Below the pieces are notes generated by a model. That model was not told the origin of the DNA and ran no database searches. It saw only the letters and a list, made by a program, of their open reading frames with translations. A stretch of 27,132 bases of DNA, taken from JAWXCF01 sp034440515 (GTDB lineage Bacteria > Bacteroidota > Bacteroidia > CAILMK01). The stretch is from NCBI GenBank assembly GCA_034440515.1, contig JAWXCF010000015.1, forward strand, positions 1 through 27,132, written 5' to 3'. Below are positions 16,948-25,411 of this stretch, one piece after another; position 1 is the first letter of the stretch, and every line of letters starts with the position of its first letter. The position numbers and the translations under genes are program-made.

Positions 16948-16955
16948 CAAATATA
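16948..16955 (-). promoter_or_regulatory. -7 promoter box (TATATTTG) of the T9SS type A gene
   Basis: Exact TAnnTTTG on the minus strand, 18 bases upstream of the ATG at 16929. This also argues for that start rather than the upstream one at 16989. Confidence 0.5.
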
Positions 16956-17026
16956 CGAAATATTTAAAAAAAAGTTCTATTTTATGCACTTATATCACAC
17001 TTACTACCTACAGATAATAATAGATA

Positions 17027-18559
17027 ATGCTAGTATATAAAATTGTTAAGTGCCTAAAGAAAGAAGAGATTAGACACTTTAAGGTGTTCAGCAATAGATA
17101 TTCTAAAGTTGAAGAAGTCAAAATTTCGAAATTATTTGACCTAGTTAGAGAGAAAAAACATATAACAGATCTGGATGGTGTTATAGCAGAATTATTTGAT
17201 AAAGATACTCTTGACCACAATGAAAAACATAACGCGTATTACAGATTAAAAAATAGACTTAAGACTGAATTAGAAAAAAGTTTAATTAATCTTCACAACG
17301 ACGTAGACGACCGTGTTGTAACAATGAATCTAATTACTCTAAGCACGCTATTTGGATATAGATCAGAGTATGAATTAGCACTTTACTACCTAAGAAAGGC
17401 TGAAAAATTGGCGGTAAAAAACGAGTTTTATGATTTATTAGATCTTGTTTATAATCATATAATTGCTTTTGGACATACGCTTGATGAAATAGACCCAGAG
17501 GTGTACGTAAAAAAAATAGAAGACAATAAGATACAATTAGAGCTAATTAATCAGGCAAACCATACCATTGCCATCATTAGCTACAAGCTTCGCCGTAGTA
17601 AGTATAATCCAGAAGAGGAAGACGTATTTGAATCGTTAACAGAAACTTTAAATGAATTGAATCTATCTGGTAGTGCGAAAAAGTCGCCTTCTATTCGATT
17701 TATAATCTACCAATGCATTAGAGATATCTATTTGCAAAAGAAAGATTTCCAACAATTACAAGAGTATTTAACCATCACTTTTCACGAATTTGAAAAGGAT
17801 GAACTGTTTAATAAAAACAATCATACACAAAAAATTAAAATGTTGTCTTGGTTAGTTAATGTGCTAAACATAAATAAGCAATGGGATAAGGCATTAACCT
17901 ACACTGAAAATTTACATAGTGAGTTGCTAAAATATAATAAGTTACACTATGATAGTTTCATTTGGACTTATAACCAGAGTTTAGTAACTAACTTTATGTC
18001 TACAAATAAGTTGTCTGAAGCTGTACAGAAATTAGAGGAAATTAAAGATTTAGCTACACACCGTGGGCAAATGTTTTACGACTATGCTATATTTTTAAAC
18101 TTAACTTTATGCTATTATTTTATGGGCAAGATTGGAATGTCCATCAGGACCCTAAGTAGTCTATTGTCTAAGGATATGTATCCTAAATTAACCCCTGATT
18201 TGCAATACAGTATCAGTTTGCTAGAAGTAATTTTACATTTTGAAAATGCGAATAAGGACTTTGCAGAGTATAAACTAAATGAATTTAAAAGGGTGTTTAG
18301 AAAGACAATTGCAAAACCTGAAATGCTGGAGGATAAAAATTTTATAAAAATATTGTCAGGTTTAATTGACAGACCTTTTCCATTCAGAGACAAACTATTG
18401 GTAAAGCAAATGAATCAATTTGTAGAGGCTAGTCACGATTTAGAAGTTGGGTCTAACAGACACGTCGATTATAAACTGTGGATTCAAAGCAGATTACAAA
18501 AATTAAGCTATTACCAATTATTATTAGCCCAGCTGAACCCAGATTTGAAATTAGTCTAA
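17027..18559 (+). CDS. Conserved-looking helical-repeat (TPR-like) protein of unknown function
   Basis: 510 residues, no signal peptide or transmembrane segment, almost entirely predicted helical by composition. The N-terminus (MLVYKIVKCLKKEEIRHFKVF) resembles a small alpha-helical domain. From about residue 100 on, stretches such as YRSEYELALYYLRKAEKLA, QWDKALTYTENLHSELLKY and KLSEAVQKLEEIKDLA look like diverged TPR units. The role is likely as a cytoplasmic scaffold or partner-binding protein, but I do not recognise a characterised family. It diverges from the T9SS type A gene and stands alone before gcvT. Confidence 0.75.
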   Translation: MLVYKIVKCLKKEEIRHFKVFSNRYSKVEEVKISKLFDLVREKKHITDLDGVIAELFDKDTLDHNEKHNAYYRLKNRLKTELEKSLINLHNDVDDRVVTMNLITLSTLFGYRSEYELALYYLRKAEKLAVKNEFYDLLDLVYNHIIAFGHTLDEIDPEVYVKKIEDNKIQLELINQANHTIAIISYKLRRSKYNPEEEDVFESLTETLNELNLSGSAKKSPSIRFIIYQCIRDIYLQKKDFQQLQEYLTITFHEFEKDELFNKNNHTQKIKMLSWLVNVLNINKQWDKALTYTENLHSELLKYNKLHYDSFIWTYNQSLVTNFMSTNKLSEAVQKLEEIKDLATHRGQMFYDYAIFLNLTLCYYFMGKIGMSIRTLSSLLSKDMYPKLTPDLQYSISLLEVILHFENANKDFAEYKLNEFKRVFRKTIAKPEMLEDKNFIKILSGLIDRPFPFRDKLLVKQMNQFVEASHDLEVGSNRHVDYKLWIQSRLQKLSYYQLLLAQLNPDLKLV

Positions 18560-18624
18560 TACTATAAACTTATTTTTTACTTAATTTACTAACTATAGTG
18601 TCAAATTCAAACTCTTCATCAGAT

Positions 18625-18632
18625 TATATTTG
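18625..18632 (+). promoter_or_regulatory. -7 promoter box (TATATTTG) of gcvT
   Basis: Exact TAnnTTTG 35 bases upstream of the gcvT ATG. No convincing -33 element is seen. Confidence 0.5.
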
Positions 18633-18667
18633 TGCAATTATAATAGTTACGTAAATAATAATTCTAT

Positions 18668-19753
18668 ATGGCCCACACAGCTTTATTCAGTAAGCATCAA
18701 TCACTTAATGCTAAAATAGTCCCATTTGCTGGCTTTGATATGCCGGTATCTTATACTGGAATTGTAGATGAACATAATGCTGTGAGAAATGCAGTAGGAA
18801 TGTTTGATGTATCACATATGGGTGAATTTATAGTTGAGGGTGAGCACGCTTTAGCTTTATTACAAGAAATAACCACCAATGATGTTACTCAATTGTTTGC
18901 TGGCAGGGTTCAATACAGTTGTTTTCCTAATGGAAACAAAGGCATAGTGGACGATTTATTAGTATATCAAATGGATGAAAATAAATACCTATTAGTGGTA
19001 AATGCTGGTAACATAGCAAAAGATTGGGCTTGGGTGAATAAACACAATGAGAAATATAATTGTACTCTAACCGACCTAAGTGACGGTATGAGTCTATTAG
19101 CAGTTCAAGGACCTAAGGCAATAGCAACCCTAAGCAAGTTAACAACTGAAGATCTAACTCAAATACCTTACTACCACTTCAAAATAAATACTTTGGCTGG
19201 GGTTGACAACGTTATAATCTCTTGCACTGGTTATACTGGTTCAGGTGGTTTTGAATTATATATGCCTAATGATGTGGCAGAACAAGTGTGGGATGCAGTG
19301 ATGGAGGCTGGTGAAGAATTTGGCATAAAGCCCACTGGTTTAGGTTGCAGAGATACTTTAAGGCTTGAAATGGGATATTGTCTGTATGGGAATGACATTG
19401 ACGATACAACCAGTCCAATTGCAGCTGGATTAGGTTGGATAACAAAATTCAACAAAGAGTTTGTAAATAAAGTTGAATTTGAAGCAGAGAAACAACATGG
19501 TTCAGCTAGAAAATTAGTCGGGCTTAAGTTTGACTCTAAAATTATACCTAGACAAGGCTTTGATGTGGTAAATGATGCTGGTGAAACAGTTGGAACCATA
19601 ACCAGTGGTACAATGTCACCTAGTTTAAATTACCCAATAGCTATGGCTTATGTTAATGCTGAAACAGCAAAATCTGGTGCACAATTACAGGTAAAGATAA
19701 GAGAGAAACTTGCGAATTGCGAGGTTGTTAAATTTCCATTCTACAAGGTATAG
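18668..19753 (+). CDS. gcvT: Glycine cleavage system aminomethyltransferase (T protein)
   Basis: 361 residues, full family length. It transfers the methylene group from aminomethyl-lipoyl H protein to tetrahydrofolate and releases ammonia. The signatures are VPFAGFDMPVSYTGIVDEHNA near the start, FDVSHMGEF, the folate-site Asp in NKGIVDDLLVY (about residue 98), GYTGSGGFELY, CRDTLRLEMGYCLYG and the C-terminal SGTMSPSLNYPIAMAYV. gcvH and gcvP are not in the window, so the system is split in this genome. Confidence is high. Confidence 0.97.
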   Translation: MAHTALFSKHQSLNAKIVPFAGFDMPVSYTGIVDEHNAVRNAVGMFDVSHMGEFIVEGEHALALLQEITTNDVTQLFAGRVQYSCFPNGNKGIVDDLLVYQMDENKYLLVVNAGNIAKDWAWVNKHNEKYNCTLTDLSDGMSLLAVQGPKAIATLSKLTTEDLTQIPYYHFKINTLAGVDNVIISCTGYTGSGGFELYMPNDVAEQVWDAVMEAGEEFGIKPTGLGCRDTLRLEMGYCLYGNDIDDTTSPIAAGLGWITKFNKEFVNKVEFEAEKQHGSARKLVGLKFDSKIIPRQGFDVVNDAGETVGTITSGTMSPSLNYPIAMAYVNAETAKSGAQLQVKIREKLANCEVVKFPFYKV

Positions 19754-19759
19754 TTTTGA

Positions 19760-19785
19760 AAAAATAGTTTTTTTGTTCTATTTTT
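19760..19785 (+). terminator. Possible AT-only hairpin after gcvT
   Basis: AAAAATAG at 19760-19767 pairs with CTATTTTT at 19778-19785 right after the gcvT stop. The stem is almost purely A/T and so weak, but its position and the T-rich 3' arm fit a transcript end. Confidence 0.3.
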
Positions 19786-19927
19786 AGAAATATATTAAAC
19801 TGATTAATATTATTTATTATTTTCGGTCGTTTAAAAAATAGCTTTATTTTGTTATTTAATCAAAAACAGAATACCAAATATTGTGGTAGATAGCGAATTA
19901 AAACTGCTTCATAACTCTATTAATGAA

Positions 19928-20668
19928 ATGAATTATGTAGAGGTATGTGTCTCACCTGCTCTACTAGATTCTTATCACGCCAATGATAAGTTAGTGGTCG
20001 TAATTGATGTTTTTAGAGCAAGTACTGCAATATGTACTGCAATAGGTTATGGTATTCAAAGCATTATACCAGTAGCAACAGTAGATGAGGCATTAACTTG
20101 GCAAGATAAAGGGTATATTACTGCAGCAGAACGAAATGGAGAGGTAGTAGCTGGCTTCGAATTTGGAAATTCACCCTTTGCCTTTCAAAAACCTGAATTA
20201 ATTGGTAAGAAAATAGTATTGACTACAAGTAATTGTACAAAAGCTATAAACAAGGCAGAAAAAGCTGGTGTCAATAACATAATTATATCATCATTTGTAA
20301 ATCTATCTGCTACTGTAGACAGAATAATTGAGCTAAACACAAACGTGCTATTACTGTGTGCAGGCTGGAAAAATCACGTAAGCCTAGAAGACACCCTATG
20401 TGCTGGTGCCATAGTAAATAGACTATTAGACAGAGGACTTAAGACCCGTTGCGATGCTGCAATTATGGCTTCTAGAAACTATCTACAGGCTGAGTCTGAT
20501 ATTGCAGGTTATTTGGTCGGATCATCACATCAACTTAGATTGGGCCATTTAGGTTTGGACGAAGATTTAGAATATTGTTTACAAATAGACCAATGGACTA
20601 AAGTACCACAAATGGTCGGAAATGAACTGGTAGCTGGTAGTGTACATAGTTTAATAGCCTCTGCATAA
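19928..20668 (+). CDS. 2-phosphosulfolactate phosphatase-like protein (ComB family)
   Basis: About 246 residues from the ATG at 19928; a GTG at 19883 could add 15 residues, but the family begins at about this ATG. ComB family features are VVVIDVFRASTAICTA (about 23-38, Mg-binding Asp), AAERNGEVVAGFEFGNSP, LTTSNCTKAI and LLLCAGWKNHVSLEDTLCAGAI. In methanogens ComB dephosphorylates phosphosulfolactate on the way to coenzyme M. In Bacteroidota the physiological role is uncertain, and neither comA nor other sulfolactate genes are adjacent. It is followed by the DNA glycosylase gene on the same strand. Confidence 0.88.
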   Translation: MNYVEVCVSPALLDSYHANDKLVVVIDVFRASTAICTAIGYGIQSIIPVATVDEALTWQDKGYITAAERNGEVVAGFEFGNSPFAFQKPELIGKKIVLTTSNCTKAINKAEKAGVNNIIISSFVNLSATVDRIIELNTNVLLLCAGWKNHVSLEDTLCAGAIVNRLLDRGLKTRCDAAIMASRNYLQAESDIAGYLVGSSHQLRLGHLGLDEDLEYCLQIDQWTKVPQMVGNELVAGSVHSLIASA

Positions 20669-20712
20669 AATTGTTTATACTTTACAAACTTAATTAACTG
20701 ATATTTCTTAAA

Positions 20713-21402
20713 ATGGGAATCTTACCAAAATCATTTTATGAAAGTAACGACGTATTAAGCCTGTCAAAACAATTGCTAGGCAAAACCCTACATACCAATA
20801 TAGATGATCAACATACAGCTGGAATCATAGTTGAGGTTGAGGCTTATCTTGGAACAATTGACACTGCTTGTCACGCTTGGAATGGTAGAAAAACTAAGCG
20901 AACTGAAATACTATATAGACAAGGAGGCCTAGCATATGTGTATTTTACTTACGGAATGCACTATATGCTTAATTTCACGACTGGCTATTTAGAAAACGCA
21001 AATTGTATATTAATACGAGGCATACAACCGATAATTGGTGAAGAAACTATGAAGGAGAGGCGAAAACAATCTAAAGTAAGTTCAGATCTCACAGCTGGTC
21101 CTGGCAGATTAACTCAAGCCCTATCTATAAATAAAGATCACTACGGGGAAGATTTAACTAGTGCAGAGGTAATATGGGTTACAGATGAGAAATATTCAGA
21201 ATTTGAACATATTGAACTTGAAACAGGGCCAAGAATTGGGATTGGTGAATCAGGTCCAGATGTGTTACAACCTTGGCGATTTTGGATTAAAGGAAACAAG
21301 TATGTAAGTAAAGCACCTAAACTAAAGCAAGCTATTACTCAAATACAAAACCCAGCCTACTTTCCACCAGTAAAGTTAAATAGACTTAATAAAAAGAAAT
21401 AA
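20713..21402 (+). CDS. mpg: DNA-3-methyladenine glycosylase (AAG/MPG family)
   Basis: 229 residues, a monofunctional base-excision glycosylase removing alkylated and deaminated purines. The catalytic Glu lies in GIIVEVEAYLG (about 29-39). Other family elements are HAWNGRKTKRTEILY, LAYVYFTYGMHYMLNFTT, ILIRGIQP, DLTAGPGRLTQAL and GPRIGIGES. It is unrelated to the helix-hairpin-helix Tag/AlkA enzymes. It lies 44 bp after the ComB-like gene and may share its transcript, and it converges with the aminotransferase gene. Confidence 0.94.
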   Translation: MGILPKSFYESNDVLSLSKQLLGKTLHTNIDDQHTAGIIVEVEAYLGTIDTACHAWNGRKTKRTEILYRQGGLAYVYFTYGMHYMLNFTTGYLENANCILIRGIQPIIGEETMKERRKQSKVSSDLTAGPGRLTQALSINKDHYGEDLTSAEVIWVTDEKYSEFEHIELETGPRIGIGESGPDVLQPWRFWIKGNKYVSKAPKLKQAITQIQNPAYFPPVKLNRLNKKK

Positions 21403-21425
21403 ATTTAACTAGTTATACTTTACAC

Positions 21426-22487
21426 TTAGTCTATGCTTACCATCCAGTTATATTTATCTGGAAGTCTGCCCATTCTTATATCTGATATAGTGTTTAGCAC
21501 CCATTTGCTAACTGGTCTGTCATCAACCGAAGGTAATTCTAAGTCCACTCCATTATATCCGATAGCAGATATAATTGCAATAGTAGCAGCTGTGCCCGCA
21601 CCAAACATCTCTTGCAATGTCCCTGCAGAGTGAGCTGCAACCAATTCATCTACACTAACTTTACGCTCTTCTACAGTGTAGTTATTATCTTTAAGTAGCG
21701 TAATGACGCTGTCTCTAGTTACACCTTCTAGCACGTTACCATTTAGTTCTGGTGTCACAACTATGCCATCTATTACAAAGAAAACGTTCATAGTACCGCT
21801 CTCCTCTATATACTTATGCTCTTTACTATCTGTCCACAACAATTGTTTGTAGCCTGCCTCATTACCTAAATTAGCAGGGTATAACGATGCTGCGTAATTA
21901 CCACCGCATTTAGCTTCTCCAGTACCACCATTAGTAGCCCTAGAGTAATACTGCTCTACCTTCACTTTAAATGGAGCATCATAATAACTAACTACAGGGC
22001 AGGCTATTACCATAAATAGGTAAGTATCGCTGGCTTTTACGCCAACGTACTCATCAGTAGCTATCATAAATGGTCTTAAGTATAGTGAAGAGCCCTCACG
22101 TTCTGGAACCCAAGCTTGATCTAAACTTACAAATTTGCGAATACCATCTAGAAATATATCCTCATCTATTTGTGGCATTGCCATTCTTACAGCGCTTTTA
22201 TTCATTCGCTGCATATTCTTTTCTGGTCTAAATAATTTCACCTCTCCATTTGCCCATCTATAGGCTTTCATACCCTCAAAAATTTCTTGACCATAGTGCA
22301 GAGAAGTTGTTGCAGGACTTAGCATTAGCGGTCCATATGGTACTATTTTGACATCAGTCCAAGCTTCTCCATCGAAACTTGCCATAAGCATATGGTCTGT
22401 GAAGGTTCGTCCAAATGGAGCATTTTCTATATCAACATTAGGTAACTTGCTATTTGATACCTGTTCTATTTTAATTTCGTGACGCAT
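21426..22487 (-). CDS. ilvE: Branched-chain amino acid aminotransferase
   Basis: About 353 residues from the ATG at 22487; the frame extends 4 codons to a TTG. A PLP-dependent class IV aminotransferase of the long BCAT type common in Bacteroidota and eukaryotes. It interconverts Val/Leu/Ile and their keto acids. Signatures are SLHYGQEIFEGMKAYRW, EAKCGGNYAASL carrying the PLP lysine, YIEESGTMNVFFV, VLEGVTRDSVITL and MFGAGTAATIAII. It is transcribed divergently from the small protein gene at 22555. Confidence 0.96.
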   Translation of the reverse strand: MRHEIKIEQVSNSKLPNVDIENAPFGRTFTDHMLMASFDGEAWTDVKIVPYGPLMLSPATTSLHYGQEIFEGMKAYRWANGEVKLFRPEKNMQRMNKSAVRMAMPQIDEDIFLDGIRKFVSLDQAWVPEREGSSLYLRPFMIATDEYVGVKASDTYLFMVIACPVVSYYDAPFKVKVEQYYSRATNGGTGEAKCGGNYAASLYPANLGNEAGYKQLLWTDSKEHKYIEESGTMNVFFVIDGIVVTPELNGNVLEGVTRDSVITLLKDNNYTVEERKVSVDELVAAHSAGTLQEMFGAGTAATIAIISAIGYNGVDLELPSVDDRPVSKWVLNTISDIRMGRLPDKYNWMVSID

Positions 22488-22554
22488 TTGAAATGGCAAT
22501 TATGCCGAAATATATAATTTGAATGTTACCTGTAATGTTTTTACTACAGAATCT

Positions 22555-23073
22555 ATGAGTAAACTTAACTTTCTTAAATCTTTGTATCAAGAGAATATCT
22601 ATCAAATTGACATACCAGATGCCAAGCAAGATAATACTGAAACAGGTGTTTCTCAAAATATAGAAACTACAAATTTAAGACTTGAAATCGAAGAAAATAA
22701 AAATTTACCTGAACCTCAATATGTTAATTTGATAAATAATTCTCAGGTATTAATACTTTTTAATGAGTTACCTAAGGAATCTGAACTAAAATCATTGCTA
22801 ATTTCGATACTTTTAAACACCAAAACAGATAAAAGTCTAAGGCAATTTGCAACAAAAAAAGACAACCCAAACCATACCTTAAACAATTGGTCTCTACATT
22901 ATACTGGACCAAATATAATAGCCTTCGGGATAGACGATAGTGAAATGCCCCTACATAGTCTGGTGCTAATAAATGGCAAGAAAATTCTAAGGCTAAATAG
23001 CTTATCTAGTATATTAACAGACAACAATTTACTCAATGAAACCATATTGGCTGTACAATCAGCATATAAATAA
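22555..23073 (+). CDS. Small unknown protein, possibly a diverged DNA polymerase III psi-like subunit
   Basis: About 172 residues from the ATG at 22555; the frame can extend 12 codons upstream. No signal peptide or membrane helix. The N-terminus KLNFLKSLYQENIYQIDIP is followed by a low-complexity, Asn/Glu-rich linker. A compact C-terminal domain comes next: VLILFNELP, ESELKSLLISILL, then NIIAFGI, and a final LNSLSSILTDNNLLNETIL. This order (short N-terminal L-x-x-x-x-I-x-x-x motif, 'vlil-n-lp', LL-x-x-IL, 'sL-x-x-L') parallels E. coli HolD. The similarity was seen by eye only, and I treat the function as unproven. It lies 51 bp upstream of rdgB on the same strand and is probably co-transcribed. 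Confidence 0.65.
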   Translation: MSKLNFLKSLYQENIYQIDIPDAKQDNTETGVSQNIETTNLRLEIEENKNLPEPQYVNLINNSQVLILFNELPKESELKSLLISILLNTKTDKSLRQFATKKDNPNHTLNNWSLHYTGPNIIAFGIDDSEMPLHSLVLINGKKILRLNSLSSILTDNNLLNETILAVQSAYK

Positions 23074-23124
23074 ATCCATCAACAGTCAACTTAGATATTC
23101 ACTTTCGCATTTATATTTATCACT

Positions 23125-23742
23125 ATGAAACAACTAATATTCGCAACCCATAACCAACATAAACTAAACGAGGTACAACAATTGGTACCAGAGTGGCTAA
23201 AAATAATCAGTTTGATAGAAGCTGGCTATCAAAAGGAAATTCCAGAAACTGGAGATACCTTCAGGCAAAATGCATTAAATAAAAGTTACTATGTGTGGCG
23301 AGAAATTAAGGAAGACTTGTTTGCTGAAGATTCTGGATTGTCTGTGCAAGCGCTAAATAATGCCCCTGGTGTATTTTCTGCACGATATGCTGGAGAAAAA
23401 GCTACAGACGCTGAGAATGTAACCAAACTATTGCAACAACTAGAGGGCGTAGAAGACCGTACTGCCGAATTTACAACCATTATTAGCTTGATATACAATG
23501 GTAAAAAATGGGAGTTTGAAGGTACTATGCGTGGCACAATAGCTACTGTTGCTTCTGGAAGTTCTGGTTTTGGCTATGATCCTATATTTATACCCATTGG
23601 ACAAGAGAAATCATTAGCTGAACTGGGGCAAGATTTTAAAAATAAAATAAGCCACAGAGCCATTGCCGTGCATAAAATGTTAGATTATCTAACTGATAGA
23701 GAATTAGGTATTAGCTTAATGTATCAGGGTAAGTTTGCTTAG
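23125..23742 (+). CDS. rdgB: RdgB/HAM1 non-canonical purine NTP pyrophosphatase
   Basis: 205 residues. Hydrolyses (d)ITP and XTP to the monophosphates, keeping deaminated purines out of nucleic acids. Signatures are FATHNQHKLNEV at the N-terminus, the metal/catalytic region AEDSGLSVQALNNAPGVFSARYAG (about 68-91), and the base-specificity segment SGSSGFGYDPIFIP and SHRAIAV near the end. Its stop TAG overlaps the stop of the convergent dcd gene by four bases (TTAG), so no terminator can separate the two transcripts. Confidence 0.96.
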   Translation: MKQLIFATHNQHKLNEVQQLVPEWLKIISLIEAGYQKEIPETGDTFRQNALNKSYYVWREIKEDLFAEDSGLSVQALNNAPGVFSARYAGEKATDAENVTKLLQQLEGVEDRTAEFTTIISLIYNGKKWEFEGTMRGTIATVASGSSGFGYDPIFIPIGQEKSLAELGQDFKNKISHRAIAVHKMLDYLTDRELGISLMYQGKFA

Positions 23743-24275
23743 AACCTATTCTTCCACATCATACTTTCTATAGGCTTCGTGGTTCTGCCATTGTATTTTG
23801 CGTTGCCTTTATCTTTATAGGAAGTACCAACCTCACCGTCAACTACAAAGTATATTAATTGTCCTATCGGCATACCTGCATATACTCGTATGGGTTGTAC
23901 AACAGTTATTTCCAGTGTCCAAGTGTTGCAATAGCCAACATCACCTTTACCAGCTGTTGCGTGTATAAATATTCCCAGTCTTCCCGCACTGCTTTTACCT
24001 TCAAGAAAGGGAACGTGACTGTGGGTTTCAGTATATTCCTCAGTTACACCTAGGTAAAGTACACCTGGTTGTAATTCGAAGCCTTCATTTGGTATGTCAA
24101 AGTGAAGTATTGTATTATGACTTTTAGCGTCTAATATGTTAGAATCATAAGTAGCTAGGTGTTTACCTAAGTGAACGTCATAACTATTAGTACCTAAACA
24201 GTTTCTGTCATACGGTTCTATTAGTATTGTCCCTTTTTCTATTTCTTCTAGTATTTTAATATCTGACAGTATCAT
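23739..24275 (-). CDS. dcd: dCTP deaminase
   Basis: About 178 residues from the ATG at 24275 (MILSDIKILEEIEKG), the standard start; the frame continues 11 codons upstream. It converts dCTP to dUTP for dTTP synthesis and shares the trimeric dUTPase fold. Motifs are NSYDVHLG, PFLEGKSSAGRLGIFIH, TAGKGDVGYCNTWTLEI with the catalytic Glu at its end, and YAGMPIGQLIYF. It lacks an obvious feature separating mono- from bifunctional enzymes that can be judged by eye. It converges on rdgB with overlapping stops. Confidence 0.95.
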   Translation of the reverse strand: MILSDIKILEEIEKGTILIEPYDRNCLGTNSYDVHLGKHLATYDSNILDAKSHNTILHFDIPNEGFELQPGVLYLGVTEEYTETHSHVPFLEGKSSAGRLGIFIHATAGKGDVGYCNTWTLEITVVQPIRVYAGMPIGQLIYFVVDGEVGTSYKDKGNAKYNGRTTKPIESMMWKNRF

Positions 24276-24366
24276 ATTATTGGCTCTATATTTAGCAATG
24301 GTCTTCACTAAACTAAGTGTTCAAATCTCTATGAAATATCTCAATTTACCCATTTGAGTTATCAAC

Positions 24367-25314
24367 TTATTCAGATTCTATTTTCCAAATGCAAATTTTC
24401 CTGTCATCGCCGGCACTTATTAAAAGCCCATTCTGCAAAGCCATCAGTTTATTTACAGAATGTGTGTGCATTCCTAAATATTTTGTCTTATCAAGTACTT
24501 TTCTTAATTGAATTTGTCCAGCTTCCATTTCCCAAATTTTAATAGACTTATCTCTAGACGCTGTTACAATATGGTTAACTAGTTTTGGCTCGCTTAAGTT
24601 TACCATATCATTAATGGTAAATAAGTGTGCTGGAATATTTAGCAAATGGTCTAAACCAGCATCATTGATAGCCCATTGTTTTAGTTGAGCATCTCTGCCG
24701 CCACTTATCAGGAAATCTTGCAGAGTAGTTAGGGCGAAAACACTGTTTTTATCAGCTTGCTCTATTATTTCTACATCAATTTCAACTACGTCTTCATCTA
24801 TTATTTTAAATATTCTTATACATCCGTCACTCCAACCAGTGTAAAGTTTACCTGCCAGTCTGACTATACTTCTGCCACTTTTTCTACAGGGCAGAAGTGC
24901 TTTTCTAGTAGTTAGTCCATTCAAATCTGAATCAAACACATAGAATTCACCAGCTGAAGTTAATGCACAAATGGTTTTCGCATTTACTGAATACAGCTTA
25001 AAGACATCACCTATCAGCTGAATTTGTTGAATAACTGCACCTGCTAAAGGATCTAATACATACAATCCCCCGCCCCGTGTACCACATATTATTCTATTGT
25101 GGACGTCGTATATCAGACTATATATCGTCTCATTCACCTTGGCTACCATTTTGCCAGGTAGATCAGGCTTATTTACATCCCAGCTTATTATATAACCGTC
25201 ACCACCACCACTTATAATCTCTACATTATTTGAGTAACCAGGGTATTTAGCTAATGCATACACTGCATCCTTATGACCTACTAAGGTATTAATTAGTTGA
25301 ACGGATTTTAACAC
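24367..25314 (-). CDS. Seven-bladed WD40 repeat protein
   Basis: 315 residues starting at a GTG (25314). No in-frame ATG exists in the first repeat, so the start is uncertain by a few codons. Seven WD40-like blades can be counted, ending in IISWDV, LYVLDP, FYVFDS, IRIFKI, LKQWAI, IKIWEM and ICIWKI, with G-H/D dipeptides such as LVGHKDAVYAL and THSVNKLMALQ. No signal peptide, so it is probably cytoplasmic and a protein-interaction scaffold. The whole protein is the propeller, with no kinase or other domain attached. Neighbours (dcd, phosphopantetheinyl transferase) do not suggest a partner. Confidence 0.88.
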   Translation of the reverse strand: MLKSVQLINTLVGHKDAVYALAKYPGYSNNVEIISGGGDGYIISWDVNKPDLPGKMVAKVNETIYSLIYDVHNRIICGTRGGGLYVLDPLAGAVIQQIQLIGDVFKLYSVNAKTICALTSAGEFYVFDSDLNGLTTRKALLPCRKSGRSIVRLAGKLYTGWSDGCIRIFKIIDEDVVEIDVEIIEQADKNSVFALTTLQDFLISGGRDAQLKQWAINDAGLDHLLNIPAHLFTINDMVNLSEPKLVNHIVTASRDKSIKIWEMEAGQIQLRKVLDKTKYLGMHTHSVNKLMALQNGLLISAGDDRKICIWKIESE

Positions 25315-25382
25315 GATGCTTTACGATTATAATTTAAATAAATGAAAAATAAGTATTTTGACTTTTGTGTTGGTTTCTGTCC

Positions 25383-25390
25383 GACATTTG
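25383..25390 (+). promoter_or_regulatory. Candidate -7 box (GACATTTG) of the phosphopantetheinyl transferase gene
   Basis: One mismatch to TAnnTTTG, about 21 bases upstream of the ATG at 25412, with a TTTTG at 25356-25360 at a plausible -33 distance. It supports 25412 as the start rather than the TTG at 25358. Confidence 0.4.
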
Positions 25391-25411
25391 CACCCGCATT
25401 TATATTTTTAT

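Noticed and set aside
16930..16989. Upstream start of the T9SS type A protein at 16989
   Set aside because: It would put 20 residues ahead of a standard signal peptide and would include the gene's own -7 box.
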